DNA of 64,000 nucleotides from Pseudopedobacter sp035496935 (GCA_035496935.1 DATJED010000020.1:1-64000), one strand, 5' to 3'; counted from the first letter of the stretch, positions 13,895 to 24,364 are shown. The notes: a model not told the origin generated them from the sequence alone. Made by a program: numbers and translations.

Positions 13895-15811
13895 ATGATT
13901 TCAATAAACGACTTAACCTTCTTAATTGGCTCTAGAGCTTTATATGAAGAAGCCAACTGGCATATAAAACCCGGAGAAAGAATTGGCCTTATTGGTGCCA
14001 ACGGGACCGGAAAATCTACCTTACTTAAAATAATTGTTGGGGAATACCAGCCGTCTTCTGGTACTGTTTCCATGGCCAAAGATTTAAAAATTGGCTACCT
14101 AAACCAAGATTTACTTTCTTACGATTCTCACCACAGTATTTTACACGTAGCAATGGAAGCTTTTGAGCGTCAAAATCAGTTACATGATGAAATTGAGGTG
14201 TTACTTAAAAAAATCGAAACAGATTATTCAGAAGAGGTTTTAAACAAGCTGAGCGATAAACAGTTAGAGTTTGAAGCTTTAGATGGCTATAGCATTGAAT
14301 ATCGGGCAAACGAAATTTTAGCAGGTTTAGGTTTCAGCGCTGAGGATCAACATCGTCCGCTCAATACCTTTTCCGGAGGTTGGCGGATGCGGGTGATGCT
14401 TGCCAAAATTTTATTGCAAACACCAGATATTTTATTGCTGGATGAGCCCACCAATCACATGGATTTACCTTCCATAAAATGGTTGGAAACTTATTTGAAC
14501 AACTTCGAGGGTGCAATTGTAATTGTTTCTCACGATAGGTATTTCTTAGATAAAATTGTTAACCGAATTGTAGAATCCCGCAAAGGGAAACTGACCATTT
14601 ATTCCGGTAATTACACCTTTTACCTAGAAGAAAAAGCTTTAAGAGGTGAAATTCAGAAGGGAGAATTCAAAAACCAACAGGCAAAAATAAAACAGGAAGA
14701 GCGTTTGATCGAACGTTTTAGGGCAAAAGCATCGAAAGCTAAAATGGCGCAGTCGCGGATGAAAGCTTTGGATAAAATGGAACGTGTGGAAGATGTTGAT
14801 GACGAAAATCCGACTGTAAATTTCAGGTTTAAGTTTTCGAAACCTTCTGGACGTCATGTCATTAGAATTGAAGAAGCCTATAAAAGCTATCCAACGATCG
14901 ATATTTTGGCTAATGCCGATGGCGTGATCGAAAAAGGCGATAAAATAGCATTAATTGGTGCCAACGGAAAAGGAAAATCTACTTTATTAAGAATTATTGC
15001 CGGAGCCGAAGATTTTAAAGGAAAATGTGAAACCGGACATAATGTAACCACCACTTTTTTTGCACAGCATCAGCTGGAAAGCCTTCACTTAGACAACTCT
15101 ATTTTAGAAGAACTACAATCTTTTGCTCCAAAACATAGCGATACCGAGTTACGCTCAATTTTAGGATGCTTTTTATTCACCGGCGACGATGTTTTCAAGA
15201 AAATCAGAGTGCTTTCTGGAGGTGAAAAATCAAGAGTTGCTTTGGCAAAATCGTTGACTACAGATTCCAACTTTTTGATTCTGGATGAGCCAACCAACCA
15301 CTTGGACATACAATCGGTAAACATATTAATTCAGGCTTTACAACAGTACGAAGGCACTTTTATCGCGGTTTCCCACGATAGGTATTTCTTAGATAACGTA
15401 GCCAATAAAATTTGGTTTATCGAAGGCCAAAACATTCAGGAATATCCGGGTACTTATCAGGAATATGAAGAATGGCAAGCCCGCAGAGCAAAAACCGGCG
15501 ACCAAGGCGGTATAAAACCGGCAAAAGCACAGAAACCAAAAAAAGAAGAGCCGAAACCTTCTGAATTAGAGGAAAAGAAAAAGCAATTAAAAAAGCTAAA
15601 CCAGGCTTTGCAAACCCTAGAAGAAGAAATCGCAGAAAAAGAAAAAGCTGTAAAAACCTTAGAGGCTGAAATAGCTAAAGAAGATGTTTATAGTAATCCA
15701 ACAAAACTAAAAGAGGTAAACGAACGTTATGCTAAAGCTAAAGAAACTTTAGGCGCAGCGCAATTGCATTGGGAGGAATTGGCCGAAGAAATTATGGTTT
15801 TGGAAGATTAA
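13895..15811 (+). CDS. ABC-F family ATPase (Uup/Ettaque-type ribosome-associated)
   Basis: A 638-residue soluble protein with two ABC ATPase domains. Domain 1 has Walker A GANGTGKST at residues 34-42 and the signature FSGGWRMR followed by LLLDEPTNHMDL. Domain 2 has GANGKGKST, LSGGEKSR and LDEPTNHLDI. The linker between them is lysine-rich (about 240-300), and a C-terminal coiled coil spans about 550-638. There are no membrane segments. ABC-F proteins act on stalled or newly initiated ribosomes or on DNA-associated branch structures (Uup); the C-terminal coiled coil is closest to Uup. I take the ATG at 13895 rather than the TTG at 13877, because the TTG lies upstream of the probable -7 box. 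Confidence 0.93.
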   Translation: MISINDLTFLIGSRALYEEANWHIKPGERIGLIGANGTGKSTLLKIIVGEYQPSSGTVSMAKDLKIGYLNQDLLSYDSHHSILHVAMEAFERQNQLHDEIEVLLKKIETDYSEEVLNKLSDKQLEFEALDGYSIEYRANEILAGLGFSAEDQHRPLNTFSGGWRMRVMLAKILLQTPDILLLDEPTNHMDLPSIKWLETYLNNFEGAIVIVSHDRYFLDKIVNRIVESRKGKLTIYSGNYTFYLEEKALRGEIQKGEFKNQQAKIKQEERLIERFRAKASKAKMAQSRMKALDKMERVEDVDDENPTVNFRFKFSKPSGRHVIRIEEAYKSYPTIDILANADGVIEKGDKIALIGANGKGKSTLLRIIAGAEDFKGKCETGHNVTTTFFAQHQLESLHLDNSILEELQSFAPKHSDTELRSILGCFLFTGDDVFKKIRVLSGGEKSRVALAKSLTTDSNFLILDEPTNHLDIQSVNILIQALQQYEGTFIAVSHDRYFLDNVANKIWFIEGQNIQEYPGTYQEYEEWQARRAKTGDQGGIKPAKAQKPKKEEPKPSELEEKKKQLKKLNQALQTLEEEIAEKEKAVKTLEAEIAKEDVYSNPTKLKEVNERYAKAKETLGAAQLHWEELAEEIMVLED

Positions 15812-16199
15812 TTAGGTGGTTAGGTGTCGGTTGGTTAGGTTGTTGAACTTGTAGGAGTCATTAGTCATTAAATGAGTTCATTAGTTCACTGGTCATTGGA
15901 AGGGGCTGTCACTCTTAGCGGAGTCTAAGAGGTGCGTTGGGTTCTTACACTTTGCTTTTGGTAAATGCTTCGACTCCGCTCAGCAGGACAAACGGCTGTT
16001 ATTGTTTAAAAAATCAAATAACGTCATGTTGATCCGCCGACTGGCGGAGAAACATCTCACTTGAAAGACTTATGCACATCGCATGACAGCCTATATGTGA
16101 GATGTCTCGTTGCACCGACAGGACGAAAGTTCTTAAATACTAGTATCAGTAGATGGATTTAGAAAGCACATTCTTAGTATAATTTATTAAATTGAACAT
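15812..16199. repeat. Repeat-filled intergenic region
   Basis: An octamer-type tract (TTAGGTGG, TTAGGTGT and similar; about 15812-15846) is followed by a GTCATTA heptamer tract (about 15856-15899). Then come an imperfect TTAGCGGAGTCTAAG / CTTCGACTCCGCTCA pair (15915, 15968), a TCCGCC-GACT-GGCGGA palindrome (16033-16048) and an ACATCTCAC / GTGAGATGT pair. No gene seen. Confidence 0.75.
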
Positions 16200-17552
<1,353 letters not shown>

Positions 17553-17624
17553 TATCGCTCTTAGAAACCGTCTAAATTTGTATAGTAAATTTTAAATGAG
17601 TAAGAGAGTGCCCGCCACGTCATC

Positions 17625-17639
17625 TGAGCGGAGTCGAAG
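17625..17639. repeat. Dispersed core TGAGCGGAGTCGAAG
   Basis: A single arm that directly abuts the 5' end of the gene remnant at 17660-17961. It may mark the break point of the truncation. Confidence 0.7.
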
Positions 17640-17659
17640 CATCTTTTTCTGTTCGGGAT

Positions 17660-17961
17660 TTGGCATTTGCCGATTTCTTTACCCCGCCTATTTTGTCGGA
17701 TGCTTCGGGCATTTACAATCGAGAGATTGGCTGTGTGCTAAGTGTAAAAGCAATAGATAATTATGAAGTACAAACCGTTGCGCTGAGTATTTATTTAGCA
17801 GATGAAACTTTGTTGGAAGAAAGTGAAGCCGTAAAGGAAATTGATGGGGTAACCTGGAAGTACATTGTATAGCCAGCACCGTTGATTTTGCTACCTGCAC
17901 CCTAAAATGGAGTGCCACCGACTTGGCGGGCAACACCACCATTTTGGAGATTACCCCATGA
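17660..17961 (+). pseudogene. Remnant of a secreted Ig-like domain protein, frameshifted and 5'-truncated
   Basis: The first part (17660-17872, from a TTG) reads FADFFTPPILSDASGIYN...EIDGVTWKYIV and then stops. In another frame, starting at 17872, the sequence continues ASTVDFATCTLKWSATDL and ends at 17961. Joined, these look like one beta-sandwich domain of the bacterial Ig-like type (…TDLAGNTTILEIT), with a frameshift between them. No start codon, signal peptide or upstream domain is present; the 5' side is a dispersed repeat core. I conclude that it is the decayed 3' end of a larger secreted protein. It is followed by a terminator at 18029-18070. Confidence 0.7.
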
Positions 17962-18028
17962 CTATACGTTTAAATTTCACACTTTGCAATGTTAAACATC
18001 GGCAAGTAGATTTACAATTAGTCACTAT

Positions 18029-18070
18029 AAAAAAAAAGGATGACCAAATTGCTTGGTTGTCCTTTTTTTG
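18029..18070 (+). terminator. Strong bidirectional terminator
   Basis: GGATGACCAA and TTGGTTGTCC pair around ATTGC (two G-U pairs), flanked by A8+ on the left and T7 on the right. It follows the gene remnant by about 70 nt and probably served the intact ancestor. Confidence 0.85.
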
Positions 18071-18226
18071 TCCAGTTAATTGCGAGACGGACATGACAAA
18101 AAGAAATGATAACGGTCATTTTAAATTTTCTGAACATACCATAGCTTTATAAAATTCGAGGGGGGAACGCTGTATATATTGTAGCACCACAAGAAATTAT
18201 TTGAAACACCTTTAATCCAACCAGTA

Positions 18227-19060
18227 ATGACAAAGATTTTAGTAACCACAGACTTTTCTATCTATTCTAAAGCGGCAATTTATTTCGCTATGCAACTTGC
18301 CAAGCAAATTCCTGTATCTATTACTTTTTTTCATTCCTATCATATCATGAAACCTACTTCCTTTAGCAAAGAAAGGCTTGAGGCTTATGTGAAAGAGCGC
18401 ACTGAAGAAATTGCCGCAAAACTTAAAACTTTCATTAACGAGACTGCCGAAGATTTAAGAATCTCTGACGATCAATTTAACTGCGTAATTAAAGAATCTG
18501 TTGTTCCGGATGGAAATATCTTAGATTATGCAGAGAATGGCGGTTTCGATTATATATGTATGGGAACACGGGGTGCCGGAAGAATAGAAAAAATCTTCGG
18601 AACCAATACTTCTCACGTAATTAATAAATCCGAAGTGCCTGTAATCGCGGTACCTATTAATTATACACCCAAACGGATTACAAATTTGCTCTATGTTTCA
18701 GATTTGCTTTCACTTAAAGATGAAATGAAAAGAATAATGGTTTTGGCGAGGTCATTACAAGTTAACGTCGAAGTTTTACACTTTAGTTTCCCTTCTGATA
18801 TAAGCAGGAATACAGTGGCAACGGAGCACTTTCGAAAACAGTTAAATTACCCTGTTAAGTTCAACATTCAGGAAAATGATTTCCAATATACTTTGGTAAA
18901 AAACATAGCAACTGCAGCCGAGAAAGCGTCACCTTCCTTACTGGTGATGTTTACCAATCAAACTAAATCGTTTTTCGAGAAGCTTTTGTTCTCCAGCAAT
19001 TCCGAAAATGTAGCTTTTAACACCAAAGTTCCTTTGTTGATATTCAGAAAGAACAAATGA
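18227..19060 (+). CDS. Universal stress protein, tandem UspA domains
   Basis: A 277-residue cytoplasmic protein with two Usp domains. The first (about 1-143) is typical: KILVTTDFSIYSKAAIYFA, then MGTRGAGRIEKIFGTNTSHVI, a nucleotide-binding loop like GxxGx(8-9)GT, and PVIAVP. The second (about 150-277) has lost the glycine-rich loop. Tandem Usps in Bacteroidota respond to starvation or redox stress, but the ligand here is not known. An ATG start follows a GT-rich leader. The gene stands alone. Confidence 0.9.
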   Translation: MTKILVTTDFSIYSKAAIYFAMQLAKQIPVSITFFHSYHIMKPTSFSKERLEAYVKERTEEIAAKLKTFINETAEDLRISDDQFNCVIKESVVPDGNILDYAENGGFDYICMGTRGAGRIEKIFGTNTSHVINKSEVPVIAVPINYTPKRITNLLYVSDLLSLKDEMKRIMVLARSLQVNVEVLHFSFPSDISRNTVATEHFRKQLNYPVKFNIQENDFQYTLVKNIATAAEKASPSLLVMFTNQTKSFFEKLLFSSNSENVAFNTKVPLLIFRKNK

Positions 19061-19236
19061 TTGATTCTTCGCTCCTTTCGGGTTCGGGAACTTTTTTTCG
19101 GAGAAATCGCAAAACAATCTTGAATACCAAAAAACAAAATAACCAGAAACGAAAAAAGCACCTTCCATAGCCCGGCATAGCGTAGGACAAACTGTGTAGG
19201 AGCGCTAAAATTGCCGATTACTGTTCTAACACAAAA

Positions 19237-19266
19237 AAAGGCTTAAAACCGTAGTTTTAAGCCTTT
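19237..19266 (-). terminator. Terminator of the M48 peptidase gene
   Basis: A 13-bp stem AAAGGCTTAAAAC / GTTTTAAGCCTTT with a 4-nt loop. The A-run on its plus-strand left side gives the U-tract for the minus-strand gene that ends at 19287. Confidence 0.9.
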
Positions 19267-19286
19267 CCGTCTCCAACAAATAATCC

Positions 19287-20084
19287 CTATTTCTTATAAT
19301 ATTTGTTCGCTTCTGGCAAGTACCTTTTTATATCATTTATTCTGGTAGCATCACTTGGGTGAGTGCTTAAAAATTCTGGTGGTGCTGCGCCATTGCTTTT
19401 TGCGGCCATGCGTTGCCAAAAATAAACAGCACTTTGTGGATCGTATCCGGCCATCGCCATAAATGTTAATCCTAGCCTATCAGCTTCAGATTCCTGTTTT
19501 CTTGAGTTTGGCAATAAAACACCGGTTTGTGCGCCAATACCAAAAACTTGATTAAAAACGTTCATTCCAGCTTCGGTTTTTGTCACAGCCGAGCCAACAA
19601 TAGCTCCTAAACCTTGCGCAATCATTTCCTGCGAATAACGTTCGTTACTGTGTTTGGCTATTGCGTGAGCAATTTCATGGCCCATTACAGTCGCCAGTCC
19701 GGCTTCGTTTTGCGTAATAGGCAAAATCCCGGTGTAAACTGCAACCTTTCCGCCAGGCATACACCAAGCATTTGCTTCCGGGCTTTCAATTAAATTAAAT
19801 TCCCAATTGAACCCTGCAATTTGATCAGAGTAACCGTTCTCGTTCATAAAACGAGTTACTGCTGCCTGAATTTTTGCGCCTACAGCTTTAACCTGCCTGC
19901 TTTGCGCATTATTAACAACTTTTGTTTTAGGGTCTGATAAAAGCTCCCTGTAACTTGTAGCGGCCATCTGTTGCATTTCAGCATCACTAACTAAGTTAGC
20001 CTGTCTTCTACCGGTAAGCGGCACAGTGGAACACGCCATTAAAAGGGTGCTTAGCCCAATTACGGCTAGTACTTTAATTTTCAT
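19287..20084 (-). CDS. M48 family metallopeptidase lipoprotein (BepA/LoiP-like)
   Basis: A 265-residue lipoprotein from the ATG at 20084 (MKIKVLAVIGLSTLLMAC, lipidated Cys18). A TTG-started extension to 20117 would place residues before the signal peptide and is not used. The zinc motif HEIAH is at residues 136-140 and the third-ligand motif ESEADRLG at about 200. The conserved AWCMPGGKVAVYTGIL precedes it. Such periplasmic M48 enzymes degrade or help assemble outer-membrane proteins. Single gene. Confidence 0.93.
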   Translation of the reverse strand: MKIKVLAVIGLSTLLMACSTVPLTGRRQANLVSDAEMQQMAATSYRELLSDPKTKVVNNAQSRQVKAVGAKIQAAVTRFMNENGYSDQIAGFNWEFNLIESPEANAWCMPGGKVAVYTGILPITQNEAGLATVMGHEIAHAIAKHSNERYSQEMIAQGLGAIVGSAVTKTEAGMNVFNQVFGIGAQTGVLLPNSRKQESEADRLGLTFMAMAGYDPQSAVYFWQRMAAKSNGAAPPEFLSTHPSDATRINDIKRYLPEANKYYKK

Positions 20085-20191
20085 CTTTTTGTTTTGTTTT
20101 TTAAGGTAATGAAGCAATCATGATTTGATAAGCATACCCCCCTACGGGTTTTGGCAAAATCACGACGGTTTCATAAATTTCAATTAATAAA

Positions 20192-20836
20192 TTACTGCTT
20201 CTTTTTAAACAGATTTACTTTTGATTCTTTTCCTCTTAATAGCCGTTCAACGTTTTTTTGGTGGGTAACCAAAATCAATATGCAGATGCACATTCCATAA
20301 ATTACTATCGCTTTAACAGATACTTGATATATAAATATCACACTAAAGGTGAAAGTAAAACCGGCAGCTATACTGCTTAAGGAAACGTACTTTGTTACTA
20401 ATAACACTACTAAAAATACAAGAACGCAAATTAAAGCTGATGGAAGGTGAACTGCTAAAATCATACCAAATAAGGTTGCAATACCTTTCCCTCCTCTAAA
20501 GCCAGCAAACACGGGAAAAAGATGGCCCATAACGGCAACTATGCCTAAAGCAAGCTGATAGTTTACAAACTGTATGGAATGTGCCGGACCGGTCACAGAT
20601 AATCCGATAAAGGAAACAAGATTTGTTGCTGTCCAGCCTTTTAAAATATCTAATATCATTACAGGAATCCCTGCTTTTTTCCCCAATACCCTAAAAGTAT
20701 TTGTAGCACCTGCATTTCCGCTACCGTACTCTCGCACATCAATCCCATAAAAGGCTTGTCCAATCCAAACGGCGGTAGGTATTGATCCAAATAAATAAGC
20801 AAGCAGTAAAGCTCCAATAGAATATATCGAAATCAT
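20192..20836 (-). CDS. plsY: Acyl-phosphate:glycerol-3-phosphate acyltransferase PlsY
   Basis: A 214-residue polytopic membrane enzyme that makes lysophosphatidic acid from acyl-phosphate and glycerol-3-phosphate, the first acylation in phospholipid synthesis. The three PlsY motifs are visible: GSIPTAVWIG with YGSGNAGATNTFR (motif 1), HLFPVFAGFRGGKGIATLFG (motif 2) and the SLSSIAAG region (motif 3). Five or so helices can be traced. The nadC gene is 51 nt upstream on the same strand, so an operon is possible. Confidence 0.95.
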   Translation of the reverse strand: MISIYSIGALLLAYLFGSIPTAVWIGQAFYGIDVREYGSGNAGATNTFRVLGKKAGIPVMILDILKGWTATNLVSFIGLSVTGPAHSIQFVNYQLALGIVAVMGHLFPVFAGFRGGKGIATLFGMILAVHLPSALICVLVFLVVLLVTKYVSLSSIAAGFTFTFSVIFIYQVSVKAIVIYGMCICILILVTHQKNVERLLRGKESKVNLFKKKQ

Positions 20837-20887
20837 GAAGCTATAAAAATTTAGTGTTTAAAGTTCTCAAATGTTAGCTAATTTATA

Positions 20888-21733
20888 TCAAACAACAGCT
20901 TTAAGGCTCATGTCTAAACTTTTAACCGAATGAGTAAGCGCCCCCATAGAAACATAGTCGACACCGCATTTTGCGTAATCCAAAACCGTTTCCTCGGTAA
21001 TTCCGCCAGAAGCTTCAGTAATATATTTACCGTTTATCAAAGTTACAGCCTCTTTTAAACCATCAAAACTAAAATTATCAAGCAAAATTCTGTCCACAAA
21101 ACCGGTGTTCATTACGGCTTTTAGCTCGTCGAGGTTTCTAACCTCAACTTCAATTGGAATATTCAAGTTTTTTTCTTTCAGATATTTTTTTGCGGCATTA
21201 ATGGCTTGGGGAATGCCTCCGGCGTAATCAACATGATTGTCTTTTATCAAAATCATATCATACAAACCAAACCTGTGGTTTACGCCACCGCCTATTTTAA
21301 CGGCTTCTTTCTCTAAAAACCTAATATTGGGTGTGGTTTTTCGGGTATCTAATACTTTAGTCCCGGTGCCATCAATTAGCTTAACAATTTTACGGGTGGT
21401 GGTGGCAATACCGCTCATTCTTTGCATGGTATTTAACACCAAACGCTCCGCAGTTAATATAGAGCGTGAACTCCCGGTTACGTACAATACAATATCTCCG
21501 TATTTTACTTCGCTCCCATCGTTAATCAATACTTCAACTTTTAAATCGGCATCAACTGTTTTAAATATAGCTAAAGCCACCTCAACCCCGGCAATTATTC
21601 CGTTTTCTTTAATTAAAAGCTTGGCTTTTCCTTTTGCCTCCTCCGGGATAGTGGATAAGGAGGTATGATCTCCGTCTGCAACATCCTCTTTCAGAGCATT
21701 ATCTATAAATTGTTGTAATATCTGATTGTCCAA
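20888..21733 (-). CDS. nadC: Nicotinate-nucleotide pyrophosphorylase (carboxylating)
   Basis: A 281-residue enzyme converting quinolinate and PRPP to nicotinate mononucleotide in de novo NAD synthesis. Motifs are SRSILTAERLVLNTMQRMSG, TRKTTPNIRFLEKEAVKIGGG, NHRFGLYDMILIKDNH and EVEVRNLDEL, ending with ITEASGGITEETV. The start is a TTG at 21733 (followed by DNQILQQF); there is no ATG in the family-conserved N-terminal region. A minus-strand -7 box TATTTTTG (21760-21753) and the palindrome GTGTAAA-T-TTTACAC (21737-21751) lie directly upstream, the palindrome between the box and the start. Confidence 0.93.
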   Translation of the reverse strand: MDNQILQQFIDNALKEDVADGDHTSLSTIPEEAKGKAKLLIKENGIIAGVEVALAIFKTVDADLKVEVLINDGSEVKYGDIVLYVTGSSRSILTAERLVLNTMQRMSGIATTTRKIVKLIDGTGTKVLDTRKTTPNIRFLEKEAVKIGGGVNHRFGLYDMILIKDNHVDYAGGIPQAINAAKKYLKEKNLNIPIEVEVRNLDELKAVMNTGFVDRILLDNFSFDGLKEAVTLINGKYITEASGGITEETVLDYAKCGVDYVSMGALTHSVKSLDMSLKAVV

Positions 21734-21736
21734 AAC

Positions 21737-21751
21737 GTGTAAATTTTACAC
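21737..21751. promoter_or_regulatory. Palindrome upstream of nadC, candidate operator
   Basis: GTGTAAA-T-TTTACAC has perfect 7-nt arms and lies between the -7 box (21760-21753, minus) and the nadC start (21733), across the likely transcription start. Its position suits a repressor site; the regulator is not identified. Confidence 0.45.
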
Positions 21752-21777
21752 CCAAAAATAGAAATTTTATGTTTGGA

Positions 21778-22164
21778 TTATTCTTTATTTTCTTCAATTC
21801 TGATTTGGGACAGCTGAAATTTAGAGGAATTATTCTTTAATTCGAAGCTAACCCGATAGTTAGCGTTTGAAGTTGTTAACAAAATAACTCCAAATTTATA
21901 ATTAGGGTTCGAGGTTACTTTATGAATAATTTTTACGCTAATTGGCGGATGCTTTGCAAAAAAGTCTTTTAAAATAAATGTTGCTTGATTGCTGGAATAA
22001 ATATCTTCCTGATCTATCACGGCAAGTTCAACGGTTGTCGAAAAATATTTAGCTATTTCCTTAACGTCGCCACTTTTAAAAATTGCCGATACGTCGTCTA
22101 TCACATCAAAAGCAAAAGCGCTTTTGATAAAAACCAAAAAAAGTAATGTAAATGTGTATTTCAT
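21778..22164 (-). CDS. DUF4783 family secreted protein
   Basis: A 128-residue protein from the ATG at 22164, which begins a signal peptide (MKYTFTLLFLVFIKSAFAF, cut near AFA). The longer TTG-started frame to 22215 places 17 polar residues in front and is not used. The mature part (DVIDDVSAIFKSGDVKEIAKYF, FILKDFFAKHPP, YRVSFELKN) matches the DUF4783 family, an NTF2-like fold common in Bacteroidota. Function unknown. It lies upstream of nadC on the same strand (44-nt gap) and is divergent from gpmI. Confidence 0.82.
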   Translation of the reverse strand: MKYTFTLLFLVFIKSAFAFDVIDDVSAIFKSGDVKEIAKYFSTTVELAVIDQEDIYSSNQATFILKDFFAKHPPISVKIIHKVTSNPNYKFGVILLTTSNANYRVSFELKNNSSKFQLSQIRIEENKE

Positions 22165-22246
22165 ATTATTGCTTTTATAAATGTAAAATCCAGAAATAGT
22201 GCCATAATTTAGCAAATTCTTCGCTAATGTTGTTAACTATAAGTTT

Positions 22247-22254
22247 TATATTTG
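22247..22254 (+). promoter_or_regulatory. -7 box of gpmI
   Basis: TATATTTG matches TAnnTTTG exactly and ends 4 nt before the GTG start at 22259. A TTG at 22230 is present but only 14 nt upstream of the box, shorter than usual. Confidence 0.65.
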
Positions 22255-22258
22255 CGTT

Positions 22259-23779
22259 GTGAAAGATAAAAAAGTTGCACTTCTAATCCTAGATGGCTGG
22301 GGATACGGAAAAAATGACTCATCAAACGCCATCATTGCTGCAAATACACCTTTTTTTGATAAGTGTATTAAACAATATCCAAACTCTAAATTACAAGCTT
22401 CTGGCGAGGCGGTAGGTTTACCAGCCGGGCAAATGGGAAACTCGGAAGTTGGGCACATGAACTTAGGTGCCGGAAGAGTGGTTTATCAGGAACTCGGAAG
22501 AATTCATAAAGCCGTAAAAGACGGAGAGTTCAAAACAAACCCAGTTTTAAAAGAGGCATTTGAATATGCTAAAAAAGAAAACAAAAAGGTACATTTTATA
22601 GGTTTACTGTCTGATGGAGGCGTTCACTCCCACACCTTACATTTAAAAGGTTTGTGTGATGCAGCAAAATCATTTGATTTAAAAAACGTTTATATCCACG
22701 CTTTTAGCGATGGCAGAGATACTGATCCGAACGCCGGAGTTGGATATGTGAATGATTTGAACAATTATTTACAGCATTCGGCAGGACAAATTGCCAGCGT
22801 AATTGGACGATATTACGCGATGGACCGTGATAACCGATGGGAACGGGTTAAACTTGCGTACGATTTATTGGTTAAAGGCGAAGGCGAAAAAGTTGATGAT
22901 TTAGCTGTTGCGATGAGCAGATCGTACGCTGAGGGCGTTACGGATGAATTTATAAAGCCTTTGGTAAAAACCGATGCCAATGGAAATCCAATAGCGGTAA
23001 TTGAAAATGGCGATGTGGTAATCTGTTTCAACTTTAGAACAGACAGAGGCCGAGAAATTACCGTTGCGCTTACGCAAAAAGACTTTCCTGAACAAGGCAT
23101 GACGCCTTTAAACCTTGATTATATTACCATGACCACTTATGACGACACTTTTAAAGGTGTTAAAGTGGTATTTACCAAAGACGATTTAATAAATACTTTG
23201 GGCGAGGTTTTGGAGCACAATCATAAAAACCAGATCAGGATAGCGGAAACAGAAAAATACCCTCACGTTACTTTCTTCTTTTCGGGCGGACGTGAAAAGG
23301 AATTTGATAACGAAAAAAGAATCATGATTCCTTCACCAAAAGTTGCCACTTATGATTTACAGCCCGAAATGAGTGCAAACGGAATTAAGGACGCAATAAT
23401 TCCGGAAATCGAAAAAGGTTGGGCTGATTTTATCTGTTTAAACTTTGCAAACCCAGATATGGTTGGTCATACCGGAGTTTTTAACGCAGTTGTTAAAGCG
23501 GTTGAAACTGTTGACCAGTGCGCACAGGCTGTTGTAGAGGCTGGTTTAAAAAACGGCTATTCTTTCATCATCATTGCCGACCATGGTAATGCAGATTATA
23601 TGATTAATGAAGATGGCTCTGTTAATACAGCGCATACAACTAATTTAGTTCCTTGTATCCTGATTGATCCGGATTATAAGTCTATAAAAGACGGTAAATT
23701 GGGAGACATTGCCCCTACCATCTTAAAATTATTGAAAATTGATGCGCCAAAGGAAATGAGTGGCGAAATACTGGTTTAA
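22259..23779 (+). CDS. gpmI: Phosphoglycerate mutase, 2,3-bisphosphoglycerate-independent
   Basis: A 506-residue cytoplasmic glycolytic enzyme interconverting 3- and 2-phosphoglycerate using a phosphoserine intermediate. Visible are LLILDGWGYG (metal site), MGNSEVGHMNLGAG (active-site Ser within), SDGGVHSH, FSDGRDTDPNAG, GRYYAMDRDNRW, LNFANPDMVGHTG and IADHGNADYM. The start is a GTG; the -7 box TATATTTG ends only 4 nt before it, so the message may lack a leader. The stop overlaps the next gene's ATG by one base (TAATG). Confidence 0.97.
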   Translation: MKDKKVALLILDGWGYGKNDSSNAIIAANTPFFDKCIKQYPNSKLQASGEAVGLPAGQMGNSEVGHMNLGAGRVVYQELGRIHKAVKDGEFKTNPVLKEAFEYAKKENKKVHFIGLLSDGGVHSHTLHLKGLCDAAKSFDLKNVYIHAFSDGRDTDPNAGVGYVNDLNNYLQHSAGQIASVIGRYYAMDRDNRWERVKLAYDLLVKGEGEKVDDLAVAMSRSYAEGVTDEFIKPLVKTDANGNPIAVIENGDVVICFNFRTDRGREITVALTQKDFPEQGMTPLNLDYITMTTYDDTFKGVKVVFTKDDLINTLGEVLEHNHKNQIRIAETEKYPHVTFFFSGGREKEFDNEKRIMIPSPKVATYDLQPEMSANGIKDAIIPEIEKGWADFICLNFANPDMVGHTGVFNAVVKAVETVDQCAQAVVEAGLKNGYSFIIIADHGNADYMINEDGSVNTAHTTNLVPCILIDPDYKSIKDGKLGDIAPTILKLLKIDAPKEMSGEILV

Positions 23780-24306
23780 TGATTAAGCTTTTTAAATTAA
23801 TCATCATTTTATTTTTGTTTTCGAGCTGTTCTTCCTCTTCGGATGAACAGGCTCAAAAGCAAAATTACTTTTTCGATATCGCTGGTTATTTTAAGCAACA
23901 GGCAACATTGCTGACAAATAAATCCGTTACTAAAACAGTAAGCAAGGATAAGGCAACGGAAACTAAAACGCTAATAGTTGAAAATTGGGAACAGGAATTA
24001 CAGCTGTTTACCGATTGCGATATTAACAAAGCCGCTTGGAAAGATAGCTACAAAAAAGATTCTACGTCTAACACGCTTACTTATACCGCTACCGATCCGG
24101 ATTTAAGGGTTAGAGCAATTAAAATTAATTTTCAAAACCAATTGCCCAACAAAATTGAAATTAGCACACAAAGTAAAAACCTACTTTACCACACTACAGA
24201 AAATTTAGTTTTCATTCCTGACTCACTATACCAAATCACCAAACACCAAAAGGTTATTTTATTAGGCTTACACGATTATAAAATATCTGGTCGGTTTAAA
24301 AACTAA
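23779..24306 (+). CDS. Lipoprotein of unknown function, coupled to gpmI
   Basis: A 175-residue protein with a short signal peptide and lipobox (FLFSSCSSSSDEQ, Cys at about 17). The mature part includes NWEQELQLFTDCDINKAAWKDSY and ends HDYKISGRFKN. I recognise the pattern as a family frequent beside gpmI or in isolation in Sphingobacteriaceae, but can name no function. The ATG shares its A with the gpmI stop codon, indicating translational coupling. Confidence 0.75.
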   Translation: MIKLFKLIIILFLFSSCSSSSDEQAQKQNYFFDIAGYFKQQATLLTNKSVTKTVSKDKATETKTLIVENWEQELQLFTDCDINKAAWKDSYKKDSTSNTLTYTATDPDLRVRAIKINFQNQLPNKIEISTQSKNLLYHTTENLVFIPDSLYQITKHQKVILLGLHDYKISGRFKN

Positions 24307-24364
24307 TATCCCGAAAAATTTAAGCCATTTGCCGGAAGCGCCGAAGAATATTTTAGAAAATCCT

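Noticed and set aside
17907..18152. 81-codon ORF on the plus strand
   Set aside because: It runs across the strong terminator at 18029-18070 and is in a different frame from the gene remnant.
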